Both the position numbers and the translations under genes were made by a program. DNA of 64,000 nucleotides from Thioclava sediminum. GTDB taxonomy: Bacteria > Pseudomonadota > Alphaproteobacteria > Rhodobacterales > Rhodobacteraceae. Positions 55,821 to 64,000 of the stretch are shown here, one piece after another. Each line of letters opens with the position of its first letter. The first letter of the stretch is position 1. Where the stretch lies: the NCBI RefSeq assembly GCF_002020355.1, contig NZ_MPZV01000003.1, positions 434,001 through 498,000 on the forward strand. Direction: 5' to 3'. Below the pieces are notes generated by a model that saw only the letters and a program-made list of their open reading frames with translations, made no database searches and had not been told where the DNA came from.

Positions 55821-57179
55821 ATGGCAACCCAGATTTTGATGCCCGCCCTGTCGCCGACGATGGAGGAAGGCACGCTCGCGAAATGGCTCGTGAAAGAGGG
55901 TGACGAAGTCTCCTCTGGCGACATCATCGCGGAGATCGAAACCGACAAGGCCACGATGGAATTCGAGGCCGTGGATGAAGGCGTGATCGGCAAGATCCTC
56001 GTCTCGGAAGGCACCTCCGGCGTGAAGGTCAACGACCCGATCGCCGTGCTGGTGGAAGAGGGCGAGGATGCAAGCGCCGTGGACGAGGCCGAGAGCCCCG
56101 TTCCCGGCGAGGCGCAAGCCGAAGCCGCCGAGGATGCGAAAGAGAAGAAAGTGGCCGACAACGCGCCGGCGAAGCAAAGCGGATCAAAGTCGGCCCCGAG
56201 CGCCGCACCGAAGACGGAAAAAGCGCCCGCCGCCCCGCAGGATGCGGATGGCAAGCGCGTCTTCGCCTCGCCGCTCGCACGCCGCATCGCCGCCGACAAG
56301 GGCGTCGATCTGGCCGCACTCAAAGGCTCGGGCCCGAAAGGTCGTATCGTGAAGGCCGATGTCGAAGCCGCCGAAGGTGGCAAGGCAGCCTCGGCCAAGG
56401 CGGACGCACCGAAAGCGGAGGCCGCGGCCCCTGCCCCTGCGGCGGCATCCGTCTCCTCCTCGGCCATCGCGAAGATGTATGAGGGTCGCGAATACGAGGA
56501 GATCGAGCTTAACGGGATGCGCAAGACCATCGCCGCGCGTCTCACCGAGGCCAAGCAGACGATCCCGCATTTCTATCTGCGCCGTTCGGTCAAACTCGAC
56601 GCGCTGATGAAATTCCGCTCGCAGCTCAACAAGCAGCTCGAGGGGCGCGGCGTGAAGCTGTCGGTCAACGACTTCATCATCAAGGCCTGCGCGCTGGCGC
56701 TGCAATCGGTGCCGGATGCGAATGCCGTCTGGGCCGGTGACAAGGTGTTCAAGCTGAAGCCCTCGGACGTGGCCGTCGCGGTCGCGATCGAAGGCGGGCT
56801 GTTCACCCCGGTGCTGAAGGATGCGGAGATGAAGTCGCTCTCGACGCTGTCCGCGGAGATGAAGGACCTCGCCACCCGTGCGCGCGACCGCAAGCTCGCG
56901 CCGCATGAATATCAGGGCGGCAGCTTCGCGATCTCCAATCTCGGCATGTTCGGGATCGAGAATTTCGACGCGGTCATCAACCCACCCCATGGCGCGATCC
57001 TCGCTGTCGGCGCGGGCATCAAGCAACCGGTCGTGAATGCCGAAGGCGAGATCGAAGTGGCGACCGTCATGTCGATGACGCTCTCGGTCGATCACCGCGT
57101 GATCGACGGCGCGCTCGGCGCGGAGCTGATGAAGGCGATCTGCGAGAACCTCGAGAACCCGATGCTGATGCTGGCCTGA
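55821..57179 (+). CDS. pdhC: Dihydrolipoamide acetyltransferase (E2 of pyruvate dehydrogenase)
   Basis: 452 residues: lipoyl domain (1-80, K43), linker, E1/E3-binding domain (about 148-182, [22 protein letters not shown]), a second Ala/Pro linker and the acyltransferase core (about 225-452). The catalytic histidine is in [13 protein letters not shown] near the C-terminus. It forms the core of the complex and transfers acetyl to CoA. The E3 gene is not in the next position; instead the intergenic repeat and the convergent cysE follow. Confidence 0.96.
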   Translation: MATQILMPALSPTMEEGTLAKWLVKEGDEVSSGDIIAEIETDKATMEFEAVDEGVIGKILVSEGTSGVKVNDPIAVLVEEGEDASAVDEAESPVPGEAQAEAAEDAKEKKVADNAPAKQSGSKSAPSAAPKTEKAPAAPQDADGKRVFASPLARRIAADKGVDLAALKGSGPKGRIVKADVEAAEGGKAASAKADAPKAEAAAPAPAAASVSSSAIAKMYEGREYEEIELNGMRKTIAARLTEAKQTIPHFYLRRSVKLDALMKFRSQLNKQLEGRGVKLSVNDFIIKACALALQSVPDANAVWAGDKVFKLKPSDVAVAVAIEGGLFTPVLKDAEMKSLSTLSAEMKDLATRARDRKLAPHEYQGGSFAISNLGMFGIENFDAVINPPHGAILAVGAGIKQPVVNAEGEIEVATVMSMTLSVDHRVIDGALGAELMKAICENLENPMLMLA

Positions 57180-57208
57180 TCGGGCCGTACAGTCTGAAAC
57201 GCAGGAAA

Positions 57209-57274
57209 GGGGGGCGCTGCCCCCCTTTTCGCGTTCGCGAATTCACCCCCCGGGATATTTCCACCAAGGGGAAG
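57209..57274 (+). repeat. Dispersed 3'-flank repeat, copy 3
   Basis: GGGGGGC-GCT-GCCCCCC hairpin directly followed by TTTT, a 20-base spacer, then CACCCCCCGGGATATTT and ACCAAGGGGAAG, 30 bases after the pdhC stop. In this copy the hairpin plus T-run could itself act as a terminator. Confidence 0.8.
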
Positions 57275-57323
57275 ACCCATGCGCGAGGTCATTCGTGCGA
57301 ACTGGAAACCGACGGCAAAACAC

Positions 57324-57350
57324 AAAAAAAAAGCGGGGCCGAAGCCCCGC
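57324..57350 (-). terminator. Terminator of the cysE operon
   Basis: Stem GCGGGGC / GCCCCGC, loop CGAA on the plus strand (TTCG on the minus strand), and a T9 tail on the minus strand, 24 bases beyond the cysE stop. Confidence 0.9.
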
Positions 57351-57374
57351 CTGTCTATTCCATGAGAGATGCGC

Positions 57375-58181
57375 TCACTTGCTGTGCAAAAGCTGATCCA
57401 TCTCGCGCGCGGGACGGTCGCAGCCCGCCTCGCCGACGATCTTCGCGGGCACCCCGGCCACGGTCTTGCAGCACGGCACGTCTTCCAGCACCACCGAGCC
57501 CGCCGCGATCCGGCTGTAATCGCCGACATGGATATTGCCGAGCACCTTCGCACCCGCCCCGATCAGCACGCCATTGCCGATCTTCGGGTGACGCTCTTCG
57601 TCTTCCTTGCCGGTCCCGCCAAGCGTCACCGAATGCAGCATCGAGACATTGTCGCCCACGACAGCCGTTTCGCCGATCACGATCGAATGGGCATGGTCCA
57701 TCATGATGCCGCGCCCGATCTTCGCGCCGGGATGGATGTCCACGCCGAACAGCTCGGAGGTCCGCATCTGCACGAAATAGGCCATGTCGCGGCGACCGTT
57801 CGTGAACAGCCAATGCGCGATCCGGTAGCTTTGCAGCGCCTGAAACCCCTTGAAGAACAACAGAGGCTGGATCAGCCGGTGGCAGGCTGGGTCGCGCTCG
57901 TGCACGGCCACCAGATCGGCCCGCGCCGCCTGCCCCAAAGCGGGATCGGCAGCGAAAGCTTCCTCGGCGATCTCACGCAGAAGCTGCTCGCTCATCTCCG
58001 CCGAGGCCAGTTTCATCGAGAAACGATAGGCCAGCGCCCGTTCGAGCGTCGGATGATGCAAGAGCCCGGCATGGATCAAGGACCCCAGAAGCGGCTCGTC
58101 ACGCACCGCAGCCCGCGCCTCGTCGCAAATCTGCGTCCAGACCGGATCGACGGTTGCAACCTTGGCCATCTGCTTGTTCAT
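57375..58181 (-). CDS. cysE: Serine O-acetyltransferase
   Basis: The start at 58181 follows GAGGGAG. The 268-residue protein has the N-terminal helical domain (about 10-140) and the left-handed beta-helix with hexapeptide repeats (about 145-245): GVDIHPGAKIGRGIMMDHAHSIVIGETAVVGDNVSM, GNGVLIGAGAKVLGNI. It makes O-acetylserine, the first step of cysteine synthesis. In Rhodobacterales, cysE commonly lies next to the last GTA structural genes, as it does here. Confidence 0.95.
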   Translation of the reverse strand: MNKQMAKVATVDPVWTQICDEARAAVRDEPLLGSLIHAGLLHHPTLERALAYRFSMKLASAEMSEQLLREIAEEAFAADPALGQAARADLVAVHERDPACHRLIQPLLFFKGFQALQSYRIAHWLFTNGRRDMAYFVQMRTSELFGVDIHPGAKIGRGIMMDHAHSIVIGETAVVGDNVSMLHSVTLGGTGKEDEERHPKIGNGVLIGAGAKVLGNIHVGDYSRIAAGSVVLEDVPCCKTVAGVPAKIVGEAGCDRPAREMDQLLHSK

Positions 58182-58210
58182 CGGATTACTCCCTCTTCGC
58201 GCGCAAGAAC

Positions 58211-58555
58211 TTAACACATAGGCTTTCCGGCGAATAGAGGAAGGGGCATTTCGTCATTTCGCTTAAGGGGCTGTCGCGTCAAGCGCCACGCGGCCATCCC
58301 CGCACAGACATAGCCCAGCGCCTGCAGATAGCGCGGATCGCCCGGCCCCGCCTTCGCCCGAGGCAGGCCCAACGCCATGCTCAGGACCGAGCCGTTCCCC
58401 CAGTGCGGATGCGCGCGGCGGAATCGCTTGCAATAGAGGTCCGCCGCGTGAACCCGATCGAGGAGTCGCAGAAGCTGGTCCGGACGCTGCTCATCGGGCC
58501 AAAGCATCACCACCCGCGCGAGCGCCATCAGATCGCCGTCCAGCACCGCGCGCAT
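58211..58555 (-). CDS. GTA-flanking conserved hypothetical protein (114 aa)
   Basis: Not recognised by function. The start lies one base past the stop of the GTA fusion gene and the end lies 29 bases before cysE. Words such as VVMLWPDEQRPDQLLRLLDRVHAADLYCKRFRRAHPHWGNGS give a basic, His- and Arg-rich small cytoplasmic protein. Position immediately after gp15 suggests it belongs to the GTA transcript. No TM or signal peptide. Confidence 0.65.
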   Translation of the reverse strand: MRAVLDGDLMALARVVMLWPDEQRPDQLLRLLDRVHAADLYCKRFRRAHPHWGNGSVLSMALGLPRAKAGPGDPRYLQALGYVCAGMAAWRLTRQPLKRNDEMPLPLFAGKPMC

Positions 58556-58556
58556 C

Positions 58557-61070
58557 TCACCCGGTCCAGGTCAGCCGTGCTGGCAGTCCCGGGCCGAAGA
58601 CATCCGAGACCTGCGCCACCTCGAAGCTCGGCGCGCCGATCATCCCGTCTTCCGCACGTTCTGCCGCGCCATAGGTCCACTCCGGTGCGCTTACGACAAC
58701 CTCGCGCCGGATCGCCTGCCCCTCAAACACCCGCACCCGATAGCGCTCCGACACCTCGCCCAAAGGCACGTCCAGCGCCTCCCAGTCGTCGCCCCCGATC
58801 CGCGTCCGCCGCACCCAACTCAGCCGCAGATCCCCGCCCAGCGACTGCGCGCACAAATGACAAGGCGACAAGGGCCGCAGCCCGATGCCCGCAAAGGCTT
58901 GAACCGTATGAATATGGGAGGGATCATCATAGCCACGACCGGCAGGCCCCACCCGGTAGTGACGCGCCTGATTTCGCGCCGAGGGCGACACCTCTATCTG
59001 GCGCGGCGTCCCGTCGAGCAGCACGACCACCGAGCCTTCCGGCCAAGCATCGGGCATGAGCGCATCGCTCCCCGCCTGCCCACGCAAGCGCAACGAGACG
59101 TCCCAGACGCCCGGCTCGACCGGCTCGGCGGTCCGGAACTGGAACACCTCCCAGCGATCCGACGAGCCATCCCCGATCGCCATCGCGTTGAGCCCCGCCA
59201 ACACGCCCTCTTCGCTCGCGCTTTCCAGGGCCCCCGACAACATCTTCACGCGCAAGCTCGGCCCGCGATCCCAGAGCCCGCTCTGCGCACGCGACAAGAT
59301 CGTTTGGATCACCCCAATCGCAGCTTGGGTTTCGACCTTGGCATTCAGCGCATAGCCCGCATCCTCCAGCGCCGAATACAGCGCGGCCGCTCCCGGCCAA
59401 GGGCTCGACGTGACTGCCAGATGCGGCGCGTAAGCGTCTTCCGCGCCTGTCAACAACGGCAAATCAAGGAATACTGGTGTGACCGGCACAGGCGGCGTGA
59501 AGCTCTCGATCCGCGCAACCTCGTCGGTCTCTTCCGAGGCCTCATAGATTCCCGGCTCGACCCGGACCGCCTCCACACGGATCGCCTCCGCACGCTCCAT
59601 CCGGTCGATCCGGTAGCGCCGCGCGCCCTCCTCGGTCTGCAGCAGCACGACATCCCCCGGCCCTAGCCACCCCATCGACGGCGGAAGCGTGAACTGCGCC
59701 GTATCGCGCGCCACCCGCGCCTCCGAGAGCCAGCGGTTCACGACACGCATTCCCTCCGCCCGCGTCAGCGCCAGGGGCGCCTCGCTCGCAGAGGCGGGGC
59801 CGTTTTCCTCGTCGGGGAAAATCGCCTCCACGGCGCGGGCCTCGAAGCTACCATCGGCCTCGACATAGGCCAGTCGTACGCGCCCCGCGATCTCCGCCTC
59901 CGGCGCACGGCGCGTCTCAAGGCTCTGATCGTCGCCATCCAGCGCCAGCAGCGGAGGCGCCACCTCCGCATCGACCGACGCATCACGCATCCGGAACACC
60001 AACTCCCCGTCGCGCTCCACCGCATCGAAACCGTAGATCAGGCTCAGCGACTGCAGCGCACCGCGCGGTGTGATCCCCCCGGGCATCGCATATCCGCGCA
60101 CCACCCCATGCAACGCGCTCACATCGAACACCTCGACCCCCGCGAGCGCACAAATCTCGCCTACGACATGCGCCAGAGGCTGTGCTGTCGCCCGCCCCGA
60201 GATCCAATGCCCCCGCGCGTAGTTCGCCGCGTCGTCCCATACCTCCGGCAGACCGGGAAATTGCGGATAGGGTCGGACATCCCACGCCCAGACATGGGCG
60301 CGCGCCATATCCACCATCGGACCGCCGTAATATTCCGAAATCGGATTGTTGGCCGCTTCCCCCCAATACTCGGTCATCGCTCGCAGATATTGCATCTGGA
60401 TGTAATCATCGCGCCGCCCATCCGAGTAATGCGGCAGCGCGCTTTCCGAGCTTTTCGGGTCGAGGAACTTGTTGGGCTCGTTGGTGCCCTTGTCGATGGC
60501 CGCACAACCCATTTCATCGACCCAGGCCGCATCGAATTGCGGCCCCCGCAGCGCCTCGGGCTCATGAGCCGAGAAGGCCTGCGCCGTCGCCCCGTTCGGC
60601 CAGACGAGCCGCCGTCTTCCCGCCTCCCAGTCGGGCCTGCGGTCGGGCGGAGAGCAGGCGAGTATCCCGCTCTCCCCCATCACCATCACATCGCGCACCT
60701 GATCGAAGGTCTCGCCGACCAGCGCCACGCGCCGCGCCTTTCCGGGGTCGAGCGGGCGTGCGCCTTCCACCTGCGCACGCACCCACTCGGCCCCGGCCCG
60801 CGTCTTGCCCGCGCCGCGTCCGCCCATGATCACCCAGGATTTCCAGTCCCCTTCGGGCGGAAGCTGATGATCCAACGCCCAGAACTCGAAGATCCAAGGC
60901 AGCGCGAGCAATGCATTGTCGTCGAGCCCATCCAGAAACGCCTCGACGCTCTCAGGCGTCGCGGAGGCGAGCCAGGCGGCGCCCGATTTCAGCTCTGGCG
61001 GCATCGAAGTCGAGCGCGCCATCGCGTCCGGCGGCGACACCTGCCAGCTGTCTGCGGAGTTTCTCGACAC
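58557..61070 (-). pseudogene. Chimeric GTA gene: large terminase N-terminus joined to gp15 tail protein C-terminus
   Basis: An 837-codon open frame, GTG at 61070 preceded by GGAGG. Residues about 30-185 are the ATPase part of an RcGTA-type large terminase (gp2): Walker A GGRGAGKTRAGAEW, LVGETFDQVRDVMV, GPQFDAAWVDE (Walker B). From about residue 187 (MGCAAIDKGTNEPN, DPKSSESALPHYSDGRRDD, HVWAWDVRPYP) to the end it is the C-terminal part of the gp15 TIM-barrel/host-specificity tail protein. The terminase nuclease, gp3-gp14 and the gp15 N-terminus are missing. The fusion is in frame and has no stops. It can no longer package DNA; whether the protein is made or useful is unknown. Confidence 0.85.
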
Positions 61071-61275
61071 GCGATCGTTCCTCCATCACCAAATGAAAAG
61101 CGGTGCGGAGGTCCTTGACCGCCTGCACCGCCGCTTTCGCCTCGGATATGTCACCACGCCGCACCCCCTGCAGCGCCTGCGCCAGCTCCTCGGCCACGTC
61201 CCGATAGAGCGCTTCGGTCTGATCCAGAAGATCGACCGGCACCCCCGCCTCGTTCATCTTGTTGTCTTGCATCAC
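60952..61275 (-). CDS. GTA gp1-like small terminase
   Basis: A 107-residue protein with DFDAARAEIGRRLARLRDA at the C-terminus and VEKLRRQLAGVAAG before it, matching the RcGTA gp1/TerS-like protein as I remember it. Coiled-coil-rich, cytoplasmic. It would bind DNA and the large terminase during packaging. Its 3' part overlaps the start of the chimeric gene by 119 bases, and the ribosome site for that gene lies inside it. The start is uncertain: GTG 61275 or the Met codons that follow. Confidence 0.75.
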   Translation of the reverse strand: MMQDNKMNEAGVPVDLLDQTEALYRDVAEELAQALQGVRRGDISEAKAAVQAVKDLRTAFHLVMEERSRVEKLRRQLAGVAAGRDGALDFDAARAEIGRRLARLRDA

Positions 61276-61433
61276 TTACGAACCCACCCGTTCCAAGTTG
61301 GTCCGTTCGAGAGACATGAAAAAACGCCGTCGGGTTTCCCCGCGGCGCTTGCCCACTTCTCCTAGCATGCCAAATCTCTACCCGAGAGCGTTCGCAAAGT
61401 CAAGCTCTAAATTCTGGGTTGTGCACTCCAGTC

Positions 61434-61467
61434 AAAAAAGAACCCCGGCGAAAACCGGGGTTCTTTC
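61434..61467 (-). terminator. Terminator of mltG, before the GTA remnant
   Basis: Stem AGAACCCCGG / CCGGGGTTCT (10 bp), loop CGAAAA on the plus strand, T6 tail on the minus strand, just beyond the mltG stop. This separates the fabF-mltG transcript from the GTA genes downstream. Confidence 0.9.
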
Positions 61468-61474
61468 TGAGTTA

Positions 61475-62641
61475 TCAGTTGCTTGACGCATCTTCCTGAC
61501 GCTGTTTCTCGATCTCGCGCCACTTCGCTACGTTCTTGTTATGCTCCTCGATCGTGCTCGAGAACGCATGCCCGCCGGAGCCGTCGGCCACGAAGAACAG
61601 GTAGTCGGTCGAATCGGGATGCATCGCCGCCTCGATGGCCGCCTTGCCCGGATTCGCGATCGGTCCGGGCGGCAGCCCGTCGATGACATAGGTGTTGTAG
61701 GGCGTGGCTTTGCGCAGCTCGGACTGGCGTAGACCGCGGCCCAGCACCCCCTTGCCCTCGGTCACGCCGTAGATCACCGTCGGGTCGGTCTGCAGCCGCA
61801 TCCCCTTCTCGAGACGGTTGATGAAGACGCTCGCCACTTCCGGACGCTCTTCAGGCACACCGGTTTCCTTCTCGACGATCGACGCCATGGTCAGCGCCTG
61901 CTGCGGATCGTCATAGGGCAGCCCCTCGGCGCGTCCGTCCCAGGCGTCGGCGAGGATTTTCGACTGGCGATCTGCCATCAGACCGATCAGCGCTTGCCGG
62001 TCGGCCCCGCGCGTCACCTCGTAGCTGTCAGGTGCGAGCGTGCCTTCGCCCGGCACCCCGTCGATCTTGCCCGACAGGAAGCTCGCCTCCTGCAGCCCCT
62101 GCACGATCTGCCAGCTGGTCACACCGTCGACCACCGTCACGCGGGTGCGGACATCGGCACGGTCGGCCTTGTCCTCGAACCCTTCGGGCGGCTTCTCGCT
62201 CTCGGGATTGTACTCCGCGACCTTCTGGTAATCGCCCGTGGTCGGGTCCAGCTCGCGCAGCAGCACTTCGTTGCCGTTCACCCCGATCCGGAACACCAGT
62301 TCCGACCCACAGGTCGACGGACCACCCGCGGTGATCTGCCCGACGATGGACTGCATCGAGGCGTTCGGCTCGATCAGGTAGGAGCCGAATTTCAGCTTGT
62401 CGGCCTTTTCCTCGTACTGCGCGCCCGTGCGGAACAGATAGGAGGACGAGATCGCCCCCTTGTCTTTCAGAGTAGACGACACGCCCTGCAGGCTTTCGCC
62501 CGGCGCGACGCGCAGGCACATCGCCTCGGCCAGCGGGCCGGGCTCGACATATTGGTTCTTCGCCCAGGCGACCAACCCGCCAAGCGCGACGAGAATAACG
62601 ATCAGCAGCGTCAGGAAATTCGAGACGATGTTACGCCACAT
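61475..62641 (-). CDS. mltG: Endolytic murein transglycosylase
   Basis: 388 residues: N-terminal TM (about 5-27), a LysM-like region and the YceG/MltG domain. The catalytic glutamate is E257 in ASIVEKETG; VFINRLEKGMRLQTDPTVIYG and PTPIANPG-like PPGPIANPGKAA are hallmark motifs. It cleaves nascent peptidoglycan strands at the inner membrane. Its first base is the last base of the fabF stop, so fabF and mltG are cotranscribed, as is usual near acpP-fabF. Confidence 0.94.
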   Translation of the reverse strand: MWRNIVSNFLTLLIVILVALGGLVAWAKNQYVEPGPLAEAMCLRVAPGESLQGVSSTLKDKGAISSSYLFRTGAQYEEKADKLKFGSYLIEPNASMQSIVGQITAGGPSTCGSELVFRIGVNGNEVLLRELDPTTGDYQKVAEYNPESEKPPEGFEDKADRADVRTRVTVVDGVTSWQIVQGLQEASFLSGKIDGVPGEGTLAPDSYEVTRGADRQALIGLMADRQSKILADAWDGRAEGLPYDDPQQALTMASIVEKETGVPEERPEVASVFINRLEKGMRLQTDPTVIYGVTEGKGVLGRGLRQSELRKATPYNTYVIDGLPPGPIANPGKAAIEAAMHPDSTDYLFFVADGSGGHAFSSTIEEHNKNVAKWREIEKQRQEDASSN

Positions 62642-63903
62642 CAGCTATCCACCTTGCCCATCACGAGGCTCGCATTGGTGCCACCGAAGCCGAAGCTGTT
62701 GGACAGCGCGACGTCGATCTTGCGCTTGACCGCAGCCTTCGGCGCGAGGTCGATCACGGCCTCTTCCGGCGGATTTTCCAGATTCAGCGTCGGCGGTGCG
62801 ATCTGGTCGCGGATCGCGAGGATCGAGAAGATCGCCTCCACAGCGCCCGCAGCCCCCAGAAGGTGGCCGACCGAGGACTTGGTCGAGCTCATCGTGGCCT
62901 TGCTTGCCGCGTCGCCCAGCAGGCGCTGCACCGCGCCCAGTTCGATCACGTCGGCCATGGTCGAAGTGCCATGCGCGTTGATGTAATCTACCTGATCGGG
63001 GTTCAGATCGGCCCGCTCCAGCGCCGCTTTCATCGCGCGGAAGCCACCGTCGCCATCCTCGGACGGCGCGGTGATGTGATAGGCGTCGCCCGACAGGCCA
63101 TAGCCCAGCACTTCGGCATAGATCTTCGCGCCGCGCGCCTTGGCGTGCTCGTATTCCTCCAGCACGACGCAGCCCGCGCCCTCGCCCATCACGAACCCGT
63201 CGCGATCGGCATCCCACGGACGGCTCGCAGCTTCCGGCTCGTTGCCGCGCTTCGTGGACAGCGCCTTGCACGCGTTGAAGCCCGCGATGCCGATCTCCGA
63301 GATCGGGCTTTCCGCGCCGCCCGCGACCATCACATCGGCGTCGCCCAGCATGATCAGACGCGCCGCATCGCCAATGGCATGCGCGCCGGTCGAGCAGGCG
63401 GTGACGACCGCATGGTTCGGGCCCTTGAAGCCGAAGCGGATCGAGACCTGCCCCGAGACGAGGTTGATCAGCGCCCCCGGAATGAAGAACGGGCTGACGC
63501 GGCGAACGCCCTTTTCCTTGATCAGAACGGCCGTATCCGCGATCGAGCTGAGGCCGCCGATCCCCGAGCCGATCATCACACCGGTGCGCAGACGGCTTTC
63601 CTCGTCCTGCGGCTCCCAGCCGGAATCCTTCACCGCCTGCGTCGCCGCGGTCATCCCGTAGAGGATGAAATCGTCGACCTTGCGCTGCTCTTTCGGCTCC
63701 ATCCAGTCATCGGCATTGAACGTGCCGTCGGACCCGTCGCCCAGCGGAATCTCGCAGGCGTATTTCGTGGTCACATTGGACGCATCGAAGCGCGAGATCG
63801 CGCCCGCCCCCGATTGTCCCGCGATAAGCCGCGACCAGGTCTCCTCGACGCCGCAAGCCAGCGGCGTGACCATTCCCAGACCCGTGACTACTACCCGACG
63901 CAT
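62641..63903 (-). CDS. fabF: 3-oxoacyl-ACP synthase II
   Basis: The start at 63903 (MRRVVVTGLGMVTPLACG) is preferred to upstream codons because it is the usual FabF N-terminus. The 420-residue condensing enzyme has the catalytic triad C170 (VVTACSTGAHAIG), H311 (INAHGTSTMAD) and H347 (SSVGHLLGAAG). It elongates acyl-ACP in fatty acid synthesis. acpP is expected just upstream, beyond the window. Confidence 0.96.
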   Translation of the reverse strand: MRRVVVTGLGMVTPLACGVEETWSRLIAGQSGAGAISRFDASNVTTKYACEIPLGDGSDGTFNADDWMEPKEQRKVDDFILYGMTAATQAVKDSGWEPQDEESRLRTGVMIGSGIGGLSSIADTAVLIKEKGVRRVSPFFIPGALINLVSGQVSIRFGFKGPNHAVVTACSTGAHAIGDAARLIMLGDADVMVAGGAESPISEIGIAGFNACKALSTKRGNEPEAASRPWDADRDGFVMGEGAGCVVLEEYEHAKARGAKIYAEVLGYGLSGDAYHITAPSEDGDGGFRAMKAALERADLNPDQVDYINAHGTSTMADVIELGAVQRLLGDAASKATMSSTKSSVGHLLGAAGAVEAIFSILAIRDQIAPPTLNLENPPEEAVIDLAPKAAVKRKIDVALSNSFGFGGTNASLVMGKVDS

Positions 63904-64000
63904 GCCCGACCTCTTTCTCAGCCAAATATCTTGGCAGACCTGATACACGGGGGCGCGCAAAGGCGCAATCATAACCCATTGCGACAGGCGGGTTACCGTT
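63904..64000. other. Region upstream of fabF
   Basis: The last 97 bases hold the fabF ribosome-site region and the gap toward the next gene upstream, which lies outside the window. No feature could be identified in it. Confidence 0.4.

Noticed and set aside
58557-61070. Treating the region as an active prophage or complete GTA
   Set aside because: Only gp1, part of the terminase, part of gp15 and a small flanking gene remain; no portal, capsid or tape-measure genes are present.

Overview
The window looks like a chromosomal segment of a GC-rich alphaproteobacterium of the Rhodobacterales (Rhodobacteraceae). The main evidence is a remnant of a Rhodobacter-type gene transfer agent (GTA) locus next to cysE, a pyruvate dehydrogenase operon with a lipoylated E1-beta, a divergent putR/putA pair, and short dispersed intergenic repeats of the kind seen in this family. 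A thiosulfate-dehydrogenase-like cytochrome suggests sulfur-oxidising ability. Genus cannot be fixed from the window; a Thioclava- or Paracoccus-like organism is only a guess. No tRNA, rRNA, insertion sequence or CRISPR array was seen.

Layout. 1-3.0 kb: end of a KpsT/KpsE capsule-export pair with kdsA (KDO supply). 3.0-4.3 kb: FAH-family hydrolase and a DUF202 membrane protein. 4.3-9.6 kb: a four-gene respiratory operon (CcoS-like/CcoN fusion, CcoO, triheme cytochrome, membrane-anchored TsdA-like dihaem cytochrome) that could pass thiosulfate electrons to a cbb3-type oxidase. 9.7-12.2 kb: modABC molybdate uptake. 12.2-16.2 kb: putA and its Lrp-type regulator. 16.5-18.1 kb: periplasmic 5'-nucleotidase-like enzyme. 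18.3-24.9 kb: four P-loop GTPases in one operon, alternating large dynamin-like proteins with small GTPases, apparently a duplicated two-gene module. 25.3-28.5 kb: arsenate operon (ArsR-ArsC fusion, GAPDH, ArsJ). 28.5-31.0 kb: acyl-CoA ligase and enoyl-CoA hydratase. 31.4-36.7 kb: dppABCDF-type peptide importer. 36.9-43.6 kb: transglutaminase, ATP-grasp/alpha-E and DUF2126 proteins, a predicted peptide-ligation system of unknown product. 43.9-48.1 kb: orphan iron-binding protein, an unknown protein, nucleoside hydrolase and two cyclophilins. 48.3-50.6 kb: pgk and class I aldolase. 50.8-53.2 kb: two glycosyltransferase-like genes and ftsB. 53.4-57.2 kb: pdhA-pdhB-pdhC. 57.4-63.9 kb (minus strand): cysE, the collapsed GTA locus, mltG and fabF.

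Most noteworthy: (i) the GTA cluster seems to have suffered an internal deletion that joins the N-terminal third of the large terminase in frame to the C-terminal part of the gp15 tail protein; (ii) the four-gene dynamin/GTPase cassette has one member with a degenerate G3 motif; (iii) the TsdA-cbb3 operon looks like a self-contained thiosulfate:oxygen electron path; (iv) two families of intergenic repeat and several strong palindromes lie in front of operons. Family assignments rest on motifs and gene order read by eye; no database search was possible.
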